A program made the translations under genes and the position numbers. 64,000 nucleotides of DNA from Clusia tigrina (Eukaryota > Arthropoda > Insecta > Diptera > Clusiidae): assembly GCA_920105625.2 (NCBI GenBank), contig OV050030.1, positions 137,071,918 through 137,135,917 on the forward strand. Direction: 5' to 3'. Of the stretch, positions 11,761-22,956 are shown one piece after another; the stretch's first letter is position 1, and the number at the start of each line of letters is the position of its first letter. The notes beneath the pieces were generated by a model. That model was not told where the DNA came from. It was given only the letters and a program-made list of their open reading frames with translations, and made no database searches.

Positions 11761-12180
11761 TCATAAATTGCACAACTGAAGACATCGAAAGAGCAAGGCA
11801 GGACAATATAGGCAAATTCCTAGAAAAACAGAAGAAAGACCTTAGTTACCATAACAAAAACAAACAGGAAACAAAACAATATTCAGCCAAACAGACAATT
11901 TACGTCGAACGAAATAGAAGAGTGGGATCTAAATTACAGGAAAGAGGAAATAGTGAAGGAGAACGGAAACACAACAGTATTTATAGAAAGCGCCACTAAA
12001 TTAAAATTTTTTTCAAATCTGAAACGCAAATACTTGACTATTCTAACTCAAAGCTGATTGCTATAAATACAGGTATAGCAAGGCTTCAGGTTGGTACCGT
12101 CAGGCTGATGCATGTTATAGAGATTATGGAGATTTGAGCAACGAAATTGTCGTTAGGAAAAATATAAATCCCGAACATCA

Positions 12181-13318
12181 TTGTATCCCTTCCTATTACA
12201 TCAAATCTCACAAACCCGAGAACACCTATCCAGACTAATGCCCACAACAAAGATCAAAAGAACAATTGATTTTATCGGCAGCGCTTGGAAGTGGATTGCT
12301 GGAAATCCAGACAACGCTGACTTTGATATCATATCCCAAAAAATAAACAATGCATTAGAAAATAATAATCAGCAAGTAATCATAAATAAAGTAACGCTTG
12401 AAAAAATAAAAGCACTCACTAACGAAACAAATAAAATTTTAAAATTTGGTAAAAAATTAAAATATAATTAAAGACGAATTGAAGTGTAAAATAGAAATTA
12501 TAAAAGGATAAATTACAAATATTGATTACGCTATAAATTGGGCTAAGGCTAACATTGTAAACTCTTTTATTCTATAAAAAAATTAAATAAATGTTACTAA
12601 GACAATATTAGAAAAAGAAAATATGCAAATTATAAATATAGAACAAGCATTTGAATTTGCTGACATAAAGCGGCAAATAATTCGGTCATAATTTACATAG
12701 TAAATATGCCCACAGCTAGCAATGAAATTTGTAAAACAATGTTATTAAAACCGGTAAAAATAGTCATGTTGTAACCAGAACCGATTTCAAGATATTTTAA
12801 ATTGTAATAATATGTACGGCATAAAGAGCCAATGTAAGGAATATAATGACATATCTATTTGTAAGGATAAAGAATTGTTAATTTAAGTAATACAACCTGC
12901 ATACCGAACTTGCTCAGAAGCATACCCCACACTTGCACCCTTACGAACAACCAACACGTGCCAACCGTGGAAGAAATTAACCCAGGATTACTGCTGCTGA
13001 ATCCATATAATGGGACAATTACCATGAACGAGATGTTAAACCTCCCGGGAACGAATCTTATCCGGTATCAAAACGCATCGATAACAGTCGTAAATCGGAC
13101 TTATCATGAAAGTACAGCCGTTACCAGCCATACTGCAACCAAAGTCTGCAGCCATCCGATCAGAAGAGCATCTAACGCTTATTGCAACAATAGCATTAAT
13201 TTTATTTGTGATCATATGGAAGAGGTACCTCAAGAAAGTAAAGGTAAAGAGCACAGAACATAGTCCACATAGAGGGAACACCAGCAACATCAATATCCCT
13301 ACCAGACTTGAGCGTTGA
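12181..13318 (+). pseudogene. Errantivirus env remnant
   Basis: Env of errantiviruses is a membrane fusion glycoprotein related to baculovirus F proteins. A 96-codon frame (12181-12471) carries the conserved segment IDFIGSAWKWIAGNPD followed by the Asn/Lys-rich helical region. Between about 12480 and 12905 no clear frame remains. A second open stretch (12910-13263) looks like the end of the ectodomain, with several Asn-X-Ser/Thr sites. A one-base shift near 13106-13130 puts the hydrophobic membrane anchor (LTLIATIALILFVIIW) and basic tail (to 13318) in another frame. The gene is in at least three disconnected pieces and is non-functional. Confidence 0.75.
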
Positions 13319-13421
13319 CAACACCGGCAAGCCATCCAAGAAAATTACAAGGCTAAGCTAGATTCCGCTTTTCTAAGGAAAAAACAAAAAATACGACATA
13401 TCGATCGAGGACGACCGAATT

Positions 13422-13433
13422 TAAGGGTGGAGG
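13422..13433 (+). promoter_or_regulatory. Errantivirus polypurine tract
   Basis: AAGGGTGGAGG lies directly before AGTTAA, the start of the 3' LTR. Confidence 0.65.
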
Positions 13434-13789
13434 AGTTAAGGTGAAATAAACTCCATTCACCTAAACCAAAGCAAATCGCATATTGCAAACTCAGCCGGTG
13501 TGCAAATAATTCACACGTGTTGCGATGCCACCACGTTTGCTAAAAGTCGAATACCTGCAAGCCACAATTTAATTCACTCATCCTATTCCAGAATCGTGGG
13601 AATGCAAGAAGCTCAGCATCTTCCAGCGACAAACCATCCGGCAGCAACGTGGGTACAAACAGTATAATAGGTTTAGACTTAAGTACATTTTGTGTTAGAT
13701 TTTAGTTTCGTTTCAATAATCAAATAAAGAAGGTGCATAGCACCGATAAAAATATTTTTTTAAATTAAATAACACCAATGTGATTAACT
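13434..13789 (+). repeat. Errantivirus 3' LTR
   Basis: The LTR is about 356 bp, begins AGTTAAGG and ends TTAACT, with a polyadenylation signal AATAAA at 13723-13728. Both the inverted end hexamers and the TATA target duplication support these boundaries. Confidence 0.7.
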
Positions 13790-13793
13790 TATA

Positions 13794-16141
13794 TTAGGAA
13801 TATGCGACATTCCCCTATTTAGTACAAAACCTTAAAATGTCGCTTCAAAACATTGTGACAACATTTTTGTTGCAGCCACCATTTTTAATATTGATATTGT
13901 GTGGATCTCATTTGTATGTGGAGATTAACTGCTTTTTCATTTTGTTTCTTATATTCTTGAATCTTTTGCGTTCACACGTTCTTCTTAATATTGATTTCAT
14001 ATGAAAATAAAGTGTTACGCGGTTTATGTGTACACACATATATAAAATACATATTTACATTTGGGAGCATTTGTTTGGTTGAAATTCTTTCCTCGCATAT
14101 GAATATGAATTAATAATTCATGTAAATTTATAGAGAATTTTATTGAAATGCTTAATATGCAATTTTTTATATTTTAATTGATATTTAAATATATTTATGT
14201 TTAATTTATATAATATATATATAAACAAACTTTTTTTTTATAACAAATTTTAATTATGTATTTATGATCTCTAAAAATTGATTGGGACAGAATATGTATG
14301 TATGTACGTAGTATATTGAATATGTTTAAACAAGGATCAATATAAGAAATAGATTTTTGTAATTAAATTACATAAAATTGTTTGACTTTTATTTGTCCTC
14401 CTTTTATTTGAAAAACATCTCTGATTATAGAGTAATAGGAACAATTAATTTCAATAACAAGAACATTATAAAAATAACAGTTACTTGTATACTTTGACCT
14501 TTTTTGGTTTTCTTTCACACTGCCGTGATTACTTGAGTACGTGTGTGCGCTGTTGCGTATAGCATAAGAGCAAAGCAGAGGACTAGCAAAGGACTTGGTT
14601 GCCTACAAGCTTCGGATTTTGGAGAGCAATGATAATATTGTGTTTCGATAATTTTGACAGGTAGCAAAGTGTGCCTTAAGAAGCATGAAATGAATATTAC
14701 AATATATTATTTCTTCTAACAATATTATTAAATACTAACTGCATGTTTTTTAAAAGTATATTAAAGCGCTTTAAATAAATTGTATCCATCACCAGTTTTT
14801 ACATTGCTTATTGGACTAAAATAAATAAATTTAAATACTTTTAATTTGATTTAAACAATGTTAGAATCTTCACATTTCATTATATTATATTTGGCTATTT
14901 ACATATTTTGTAGATTGGTATTAAATTACAAGACTGTACACTTTGATCAATTTATTGGTGGACTATACTTTAGTATGATTAGTGTCATATTTATATTATG
15001 GATCTATCAGCAGTTCCATCATACTATTCGTGGCCTTGTAAAATATATTTTTAATAGAATTAAGTAAATATACATATAGTTTGAATTCAACAATATATTC
15101 AACATAAAATAGTTCGACTAATTGAAGTAATTTTTACATTTTATTAAAAGTAAAATTTATCATATGCAAAGTCATAATGGCCTTTTTTAAATTTTTCGTA
15201 TATGCAAATTTGTTCTTGCTACAATCAAATTATTTATTTTCTGTACAACTCTAAAAGATGACTTAAAAACATATGAAATTTGTTGACCTATGTACATTCA
15301 TAGTCATGTAAAATAACTATTTTAATTTTTTGCTTTCAATATACACATATACAAACTCAATCGTTTTCTTATAAAAAGTGTGTGTATGTGTATTTCAAGA
15401 ACACAAATTTCAACAAGCAGAAATTCTAATTTTTAACGCACGGTTAAACAAAACAAACTTAGGGTACTAGGCAGGAATACATCAAGAGGTGCATAGAACA
15501 CGGGCTGTTGCATCAAAGTTGTAGTTGCGCAACTACAATTGGCGCATAAATGGTTAATTAATATTTTGCATATTTTGCAACATTTGCATAGGAGAAACCT
15601 TAAATTTGAGACGTGTTTTAAACGGTGTCAATTGTTTTATTAATGATAGTAGTGCTGTATTCCTTTTTCGTAATTTGTTTTTGGAGATATTATTCTTTTA
15701 CTCTACGAGCATAAAAGAAATCGAAAAATGTTCAACATTCATTAATGGAGAGAAAAGCGGGGGAAAATTTCGTATAATGATTGTCTTCTTCGACAATAAT
15801 TCTTTTAAAAGCGGTAACAAAAGAAACGCAAATACAATAAATTTATATAAATAATTTGTATTCAAATTCAGAAATTGTGCCTCTAATTGATTATAATTTG
15901 TATACTTGTGCAATGGAAACTATTTTGTTTTTCTTCGGCATTACATTATATGTGACTTTCTATTTTCATTATAGGAGTTATGTTTGTTTATTATTATATT
16001 ATTACGGGGTTTAGCTAATTTATATTTTGTAAGAATTTAACGTCGCATTAAATGCGTAGAAAAAACTGTGTAGTCATATGAGATAATGGTTTTCTTTAAA
16101 GTTATAAATTAAGAGGCATTTTGTAGATTTATCAAGGCAAG
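13794..16141. other. AT-rich intergenic DNA
   Basis: About 2.3 kb with very high AT content and no recognisable gene or element. It contains short open frames on both strands that are expected by chance, one 69-codon hydrophobic frame listed separately and a 20-bp perfect palindrome at 15519-15538. Confidence 0.5.
14858..15067 (+). CDS. Possible small hydrophobic protein, unknown
   Basis: A 69-residue frame starting MLESSHFIILYLAIYIF, with an A at position -3 before the ATG. It contains two hydrophobic stretches (about residues 6-22 and 35-50) and a basic C-terminal end (YIFNRIK), so it could be a small membrane protein. AT-rich DNA gives many such Ile/Phe/Leu-rich frames by chance. There is no recognisable family, no neighbour gene and no second copy, so it is probably not a real gene. 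Confidence 0.15.
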   Translation: MLESSHFIILYLAIYIFCRLVLNYKTVHFDQFIGGLYFSMISVIFILWIYQQFHHTIRGLVKYIFNRIK

Positions 16142-18250
16142 CTAAAACTTACAAATATAAGTTGCAACATTTATTTGTTGGTAATCACGGCTTCGTAGAT
16201 AACAATTAATTCGGTCTATGGAAGTATCAAAAGAAGTTAAAACTAGCTGGAAGTGCAAAAACATCAGAGCGAGGCAATCGAGAAGAATATTCGGAATTGT
16301 AGAAAGGACAATAAGGCTCGGAATAATTATTAATTTTTTTTTACGTATTCTATTCATAAGTTTATTAATATTAATTCTTATATTATATAAAATGCATATA
16401 TTACTGCAACTAGTTATCTTAAAACTAACAAGCAATTCTTTTAGAATATTAATTATTGACTTCTCCCTAATATGATATGTTTCGTTTATCATGTCACTAG
16501 GTTTAGTGCGTTTTAATCTGCGTTCTATACTATAATATAATTAGCCGGTTAGATGCTTCTTCGTTAACATGACAAATTAGTCTGACTGCATGAGCTTCAG
16601 CAAACCGTTTTACTTCATCTTTCACTGTTCCGACTTCAAGGTCACGGTGGAGATCACAATTTCTGACGTACCAGGGGGCATTGGTAATACATCTCAAGAC
16701 TTTGTTTTGAAATCGCTGAATGGTAGTTATGTTGTTCTGACTAGCGCAGCCCCAGAGTTTGTCGCCATATGACCACACTGGTTTCAACTGCTGCCTGTAT
16801 ATACAAATTTTACGTCCTATGAGCAATTTTATCGAGTTAAATTTCAGGTCCAACTCTTCCTTTTTCTTTTTAATGTGTGTTTTCTAGCGAAGCTTAGCGT
16901 CAAGTGTCATATCCAAGTATTTGGCAGTATTAGTATATGGGATCTGTATATCATCAACATAGATATGAATATATTGGGTATTCTTGTTTGTAAAGTTTAT
17001 GTGGACCAATTTAGTGTTGTTTAGTTTAATTTTCCATTTTTTAGTCCATCCTACGACGTTATTTATTTCTGCTTGCAATATCACAGCGGACTCCTTCTCC
17101 CAGTATGGCTGTATCATCTGCAAACGTTGCAGTGACTGTATTATTTGAAGTTGGTAGGTCACTAGTGAAAATGATGTATAGCAAAGGGCCGAGTACGCTT
17201 TCTTTCGGGACCCCTGCTTTGATATCATGTAGTTTCGAAAAGATGGTACTATTAACTTTTATTCTGAAGTATCTCTTATCAAGTACGATTTAAGGATTGC
17301 AAAGTATTCTGGTAGGAACATTCTGATTTTAGTAGAAGGCCAGCGTGCATACTTTATCAAATGCTTGCGATACATCTAAAAAAATCGCAAAGCATACTTT
17401 CTTTTCTTCCAACACTTTTTCAATTTCGTTTATTATCCGATGGACTTAGTCAATTGTTGAGTGGTTTGTCTCGAACCCGAACTGGTGTTTAGGAATAATA
17501 CATTATTGTTCAATTATAGGCATTAAACGTCTAATTAGCAGTTTTTCAAAATCTTTTGACATCATCGGCCGCAGAGATATTGGTTGGTATGCGGCTACAT
17601 TATATGTCGGTTTGCCCGGTTTGAGGATCATTATAATTTCTGATACTTTCCATATATAAGGGATGTATTTAAATTTAAATACGGCGTTTATTATTTGCGT
17701 AATCTTGAGAGTACATTTTTTTGGGATCTCTTTCAGCAATTCTGTATTTATTAAATCAAAACCTGAGGATTTTTTTGATTTTAGGCCCTTGTTAATGATT
17801 TCGGAAACTTCCTCGTCACATGTACTTGGTATTTCTGTCTCTAGGTCAGTCCGTTCTTTTTGCTTGATGAAGGTGTCGCTTAGTTCTTCGTTTATTGTAA
17901 ATATACTTACAGGGTGATCAGCGAATACTTCAGCTTTCTCCGCATCACTTCTGGCCCATTTGTTGTTGTTATCTTTGATTGATGGATTTTGTTCTTTTAA
18001 ATTACGCGTACATTTCCACAGGGAATAGTTTGAGCTTCTTTCGCTAGATAATTGACTTATATATCTGTTGAATTCATCATTCTTTGTTTGTTTTATTACA
18101 TAACTCAGTTCTTTGGTTTTTTTATGTCAAGTTGCTTTATCAGAAGGGGATCTCGTCTGGTGCCACCTTCGACGAATTTTTCGTTTTTCTTGGATTAGAT
18201 CTCTTATAAATTTATGTCTTTGAATATTTTCAATATTGTCAATGAATACT
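16142..18250 (-). mobile_element. jockey-type LINE, 5' truncated
   Basis: The minus strand carries the second ORF of a jockey-family non-LTR retrotransposon from about 18250 down to about 16480, followed by a 3' tail. The endonuclease and the first ORF are missing, as is usual for 5'-truncated LINE insertions. A poly(A) tail and target duplication could not be identified. Confidence 0.8.
16480..18250 (-). pseudogene. jockey-type LINE reverse transcriptase, broken
   Basis: Recognisable blocks in order on the minus strand are: the basic pre-RT region (near 18180), the WARSDAEKAEVFADH motif (17925-17970), RT blocks with PISLRP and FEKLL (17520-17600), SERKRTRPFAIH-like and FADDTAIL active-site material (17095-17135), a KYLDMTLDAKL block (16885-16930) and the jockey C-terminus (KPVWSYGDKLWG, then NAPWYVRN near 16670). 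They fall in different frames separated by stops, so the gene is dead. The ORF appears to end near 16480 after RRLKRTKP. Jockey elements copy themselves by target-primed reverse transcription. Confidence 0.82.
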
Positions 18251-18269
18251 TTGCAAAGAATTATCCGTT

Positions 18270-18650
18270 TTATGTCATCGGTTTAATACGGAACTGGTTG
18301 ACAACTTTCATCTGGAAGAACTGGAAGCAGAAGTAGATAGTCCTAGTTCGCCGGAGGAAAAGGCACAAGACAAGTTAAGGTCTTTACAGACGGAAGTAAA
18401 ATTATTTACAGAAAAACTGTATGAGCAATTGGAAACAGCAACGAACAAAAGTGATGCACTTGTACTCTGGATATTAGCAAGGGACAGTGAGAACTTGTCG
18501 ACTTTAGACGCGGCAGACAAAGCATTAACGACTATTCAGAGTCGAACGGAGGAGACATTTTTCCAAGCCTTCAACGTGTTTACCAAAACTAAGTTTTTGG
18601 TCAAAGGTCTCACCAAAGTCGCACATAGGACCTTAACAATGGTTAATTAA
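18270..18650 (+). other. Open acidic/helical coding fragment, unknown
   Basis: A frame with no ATG at its left side is open for about 125 codons, ending TAA at 18648-18650. The left half is acidic and heptad-like (HLEELEAEVD, EEKAQDKLRSLQTEVKLF); the right half is a mixed helical region with Phe (TFFQAFNVFTKTKFL). It looks like real protein-coding sequence, as the composition is unlike its AT-rich neighbours. I do not recognise the family. It could be a gag or ORF1 fragment of another retroelement, or a piece of a host exon. Confidence 0.35.
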
Positions 18651-18654
18651 CAAT

Positions 18655-18890
18655 GTAGTAAACATGAGCAGATTGCGCTGATCTGGAAAAACACATATGT
18701 TTGCATCTCTAGTAATTTAATTGCATACAATTCATGTTGCACCAGTTAGAAAGAAAATTAAATTATCTTTAAGCAACTGCGATTCATTTGGGTTATCTAA
18801 TGATGGAAAAATGTTTACGTCATCAGCAAACATAGATTAGATTAGTTTGTAGTCAGAGCGGGTACTAGTCACCAAGTCATTGCCGGCAAA
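18655..18890 (-). pseudogene. LINE reverse transcriptase fragment (FADD motif)
   Basis: On the minus strand a short frame reads MFADDVNIFPSLDN followed by helical residues, the RT active-site block of jockey/CR1-like LINEs. Stops lie a few dozen codons downstream. It is out of order relative to the I-type LINE next to it, so it belongs to a different element, possibly the same one as 25716-26028. Confidence 0.55.
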
Positions 18891-18949
18891 TAGACCTATT
18901 GTGACACACTATGTTTTTACAAATGCTCCCCAAATCTAGTATTCATTAC

Positions 18950-19565
18950 GAATTCAGAGATTTATTTAGATTTGTTTCGCAATATCTGACGGTTCTAGGA
19001 AATGGTTACCTAAGTAACGATGCCGGCTCCATATGAGACCATTACTGTGACAAAGCAGATGTTCAGCTGTTTCTTCCTCTTCGTTACACAACCTACAGAG
19101 GTCATTTTAGGTGATCCCTATATTGTATAGTTGTTTCATTGCTCTACAGTGCCCAGTCAAAGGTTCCGGGACAATGCGAATACCTGACCGAGCCAAGCTC
19201 AGTACCCCATTAATTCTCTTGTGAGAATGGAATGGCATGAAAGTTTTAGCTACCCTAATATCTTTTGTTTCCATCCAATATTGGTTCGATTTGTTCCATG
19301 TCATTTCGTATTATTTTCCATATTAATTTCGTATTTTGTGGAGCTCCAAGGTAAACCACAGAATGGTTCAGGTCCATTAAAGCTACTGGCTGCCCCTTTT
19401 CTAGCTAGCTCATCTGCATCTTGGTTCCCCACGTGCCCACTATGCCCTGGCATACATATTAGATGCACTCTGTTTTTTTATGCTAGTCTCTTCGGTAGAA
19501 GTAGGGAATCACAAACTAATTTGGATTTAATTTCAAACGCGCTAAGTGCTAACAACGCAGCCTTA
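18950..19565 (-). pseudogene. I-type LINE: RNase H end and zinc-like tail
   Basis: The minus strand encodes the second half of a LINE RNase H domain (ALLALSAFEIKSKLV, then MPGHSGHVGNQDADELARKG near 19390-19455). It is followed by the conserved LTGHCRAMKQL segment and the Cys/His motif CRLCNEEEETAEHLLC (near 19040-19090). These parts occur in this order at the C-terminus of I/LOA/R1-like LINE ORF2. A stop near 19105 and a shift near 19480 break it. It is the downstream half of the LINE whose upstream half is at 24802-25490. Confidence 0.8.
19563..19565. repeat. TTA target duplication, left copy
   Basis: TTA precedes the terminal repeat AGGCAAAACTAC. Its partner is at 24802-24804. Removing the insert and one TTA leaves the LINE RNase H frame continuous across the site. 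Confidence 0.75.
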
Positions 19566-19916
19566 AGGCAAAACTACATACCACGCCTTTCGACGGCAAC
19601 GCGTTTGACGTGTTTCACGCGAAAAGTTGAATACATGCATTTGTATGAAACAACCGCCAAACGCGTTCGCCGTTAAAAGTTGGGCAACTTTCAACTTTTC
19701 ACGATTTTCGACAGCTGACATATTGTGCATGGAGTAGCAAAAATAGATTTAAATTTAAAATAACAGTAAATAAATGTAGATTTATAGTTTTTTAAATTGC
19801 TTTATTAAATAATTAAGAATTTAAAAATGGTGTGTGCATAACAATATTGAAAATACCGCTCACACTTCGATCCACAAACAATTTACGTACCCTTAAACAC
19901 TTTATGCTTTGGAAAC

Positions 19917-20068
19917 TGTTATATATCAAAGTAGTTACATTAATTACAATTATCATAATTTTGCAACTATGTCATAAAATCCTTTTTATTACACCTCTGT
20001 TAGTTCTAAGACAAATTGAAATAAATCAGTCCCAATTAAACCTTCCATGTGCGCGTTTGAACTTAACA
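19917..20068 (+). repeat. mag-like 5' LTR
   Basis: It starts TGTTATATATC and ends ACTTAACA. The following ACTGGCGACGAG is in primer-binding-site position. The LTR differs from the 3' copy at only a few bases. Confidence 0.9.
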
Positions 20069-20157
20069 ACTGGCGACGAGATAAAACACAGTTTCAGTGC
20101 GTTCGTTTGTAGTGGTAGTGACACACAAGTTACATATAACAAAAAACAAAAAACAAA

Positions 20158-21131
20158 ATGCCAAACGATCAAGAGACAATGGAAGCATTGCTAAGGCAAC
20201 AGCAGGAATTTGCAAAAAGAATAATCCAACAACAGCAGCAATGGATGGAGACCATGATGAAAGGTAATATTTCTGCTCCATCGGGACCTACTTCGGTTCA
20301 ACAAATGGTGCCTGCTTTCCATACTTTTAATAAGGATTGCCACAGTTGGGACTCGTATTTGGAACAGCTCAAACAACATTTCAGTGCATATGCTGTCCAA
20401 TCGGCGGACAATCAAAAATTTTTTTTGTCGTGGATCGGTGTGGAAATCGAATTATTAAAAAACGTGTTCGAATTATTAAAAAACTTATTTGGTTCTTCCA
20501 ATTTGGAAGATAAAACCTTTGATGACTTAACAAGTAAACTAACGGAACATTTCCACGTATCACGCTTCATTGTAGCTGCTCGTTATGAATTTTTCAAGAA
20601 CGAAAAGAATAAGAAGCATAATCAGTCGTACAAAGACTGAATTGCTGTACTTCGAGGACTAGCAAGAGAGTGTAAATTCGTTTGCAACGCAACCGAATGT
20701 TCTGCTAGCTTCGTCGACGACATGATACGCGACCAGATCATTCTACATACCCCGCATGACGCAGTCAGAGCAGCAGCAAGGGACGTTAGCTGATGTGCAA
20801 TTAGTGGCTGAAGCATTTGAAACAACGACAAGAACAGAGGCCGCTATAAAACACAGTGTGGATGAGAAGCAAACGCAAATAAATGCAATAAGTAACAAAA
20901 AAAAAGGAGAATGTGTTTAAACACAAGACAATAAGAGACAAAGCAAATTTAAGTCGTGTTCGGGGTGTTTTCGTACGCATAAAAGAGAAAAATGTAAATT
21001 CAGAAATGCAAAGTGTAACAAGTGCGGTAAGAGGGGACATATTTCGCCTGTGTGTATGTCTACCGATACAAAAGAAAACAATAACACATGGGAAAAAAAT
21101 AATAAACACAGTAGTGAGAGAAAAAAAATAA
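20158..21131 (+). pseudogene. mag-like gag, broken
   Basis: It starts at ATG 20158 with a Gln-rich N-terminus and a capsid region. A 21-bp direct duplication (20449-20469, 20470-20490) repeats the FELLKN segment. The frame stops at a TGA (20638-20640), is in-frame open again to a TGA near 20790, and after a shift reaches a standard zinc knuckle CNKCGKRGHISPVC (CX2CX4HX4C, 21014-21055). The stops and shift make it non-functional. Confidence 0.82.
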
Positions 21132-21138
21132 CATAGAT

Positions 21139-22956
21139 GTGATTGATACCGTATTTGAAGTAACTGGTGAACTAAATAATAATGTTACAAAAAGTTACGT
21201 AGTGGTACAGATTTTCGATAAAATGGTAAAAATGCAAATGGACTCGGGAGCTTCCATCTCAATCATAAATTTAACAACTTATAAACTGCTAAATAAACCT
21301 AAACTAGTGACCACGAAAAGAACATTATACGGTTTCGGGAGAAAAAAAATTCCGGTGTTAGGAGAGTTGCATACATCAGTCAAATGTGGTAAACATGTGA
21401 AAGAAGTCGTAATAATTGAAATTGAAATACAACAAATAAACAAAATTTCGGATACACGTATAAATAACATTGAAAAGTTGTGCCGGGAATACGGTAACAT
21501 TTTTGAACCAGGTCTGGGTACAGTTAAAGACTTTAAAGCCAATATCCGTTTAAAATCGGATGCACAACCAAAATTCTATAGAAGCCGACAAATACCATTT
21601 GCCCAAATGCATAAATTTAAACAGGAAATAGACAGACTTGTTACCTTAAAAATTTTAAGCCCCATAAAATTTAGTGAATGGGCTTCTCCTATCGTTCTCG
21701 CGAAAAAACCAAATAATGAAATACGTATTTGTGGTGATTTTAAATTAGCCGTCAACGCGCAAATTGACGTAGAACAATATCCATTACCGACACGTGAACA
21801 ACTGCTCCACACCATTCGAAATGGTAAATTTTTTTCCACAATCGACCTTAAAGATGCCTACCTACAAATGGAACTCGACGAGGACTCAAAAAAGTTAATG
21901 GTGATCAACACACCTCTTAGGTTATTTCAGTACCAGAGACTTCCCTATGGTATAGCTAGCGCTCCTGCTATTTTCCAAAAATACATCGAACAGCTTCCTA
22001 ACGGAATTGATGGATGTGCAAATTACATTGATGATATTATCATATCAGCACCTACATTAAATCTTCATTTTGAGCGACTTGAACAAATTTATCAAATTTT
22101 AAAATCCAACGGAATTAAATGCAAAAAAGAAAAATGTCAATTTTTGCAAAAGCAAATAACTTATTTAGGACGTCAAATTGGTGAGAATGGTATACTGCCA
22201 GATGAATCAGGCGTTCGTGCTGTAAAAAATTTAAAACATCCTACAGATGTGAAAGAAGTGGAAGCGTTCATGGGCAAAGTGAATTACTATCACAACTTTT
22301 TGCCCAATTTTGCAAATCTTGCAGCTCCAATAAATATGTTACGGAGAAAAAATGCCAGTTTCAAATGGGGATCCGCTCAACAACAAGCATTTGACCAGCT
22401 TAAAGAGCATATTGCCAATGCAACTCAATTGGCTCATTTTCAAGACGATTTGCCGTTAATCCTTGCTACAGATGCCTCACCTTTTGGCATAGGTGCTGTT
22501 ATATCGCATCTCTACGCTGATGGCAGTGAAAGGCCTATAGCGTTTGCATCAAAAACCCTAAATGTTCACCAGGTTAAGTACAGCCAGATTGAAAAGGAAG
22601 GGCTCGCTATCATATTTGGTGTCAAAAGGTTCCATCAATATCTGTACGGACGCAAATTTATCCTTGTCACGGATCACAAACCTTTGGTAAGCATATTTAA
22701 CCCAAACAAACATTTACCAACAATGACAGCACATAGACTTCAGCGCTGGGCCATTACGCTTATGGCTTATCAATTTGAAATTAAATACCGCAATACCGCA
22801 GATCATGGCAACGCGGACGCATTATCACGCTTACCCATTGGAAGCGATGAATTTTTCGATAAAGAAGAAGCTTGTTTCAATATCAGTTATAATGATTTTC
22901 CTATCAATGTCCAACAAACTCGTATTAAGTCTGAAAAAGACAAAATTTTAAATTAA
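21139..22956 (+). pseudogene. mag-like pol: protease, RT, RNase H
   Basis: This 605-codon uninterrupted stretch is the best preserved coding region of the window. The protease signature MDSGASISII is near residue 34. RT blocks follow: WASPIVLAKKPN, IRICGDFK, FFSTIDLKDAYLQMELD, LPYGIASAPAIFQ, and the active site YIDD near residue 299. Then comes RNase H with TDAS, QIEKE and TDHKPL, all three acidic positions visible, and the ADALSRLP linker. A TAA at 22954-22956 ends the frame where the polyprotein should continue into integrase, which follows in the same frame. No ATG is needed if it was made as a Gag-Pol fusion. Confidence 0.9.

Larger units (their letters stand above)
10243..13789 (+). mobile_element. 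Errantivirus-like Gypsy element with env, large 5' deletion
   Basis: The left end starts AGTTAAGGTGA, identical to the first 11 bases of the 3' LTR at 13434, and then runs straight into RNase H-like sequence. The right end closes with TTAACT, the inverse of AGTTAA. A perfect 4-bp duplication, TATA, flanks it (10239-10242 and 13790-13793), typical of errantiviruses. Most of the 5' LTR, the primer site, gag, protease and RT are gone. Remaining parts are the RNase H end, integrase, env and 3' LTR, all with many stops. Confidence 0.8.

Noticed and set aside
12181..13318. Functional env gene of an endogenous retrovirus
   Set aside because: The coding sequence is in at least three pieces in different frames with a long decayed gap; no intact product is possible.
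15606..15854. 82-codon ORF on the plus strand
   Set aside because: AT-rich composition, no domain, overlapped by a similar-sized frame on the other strand.
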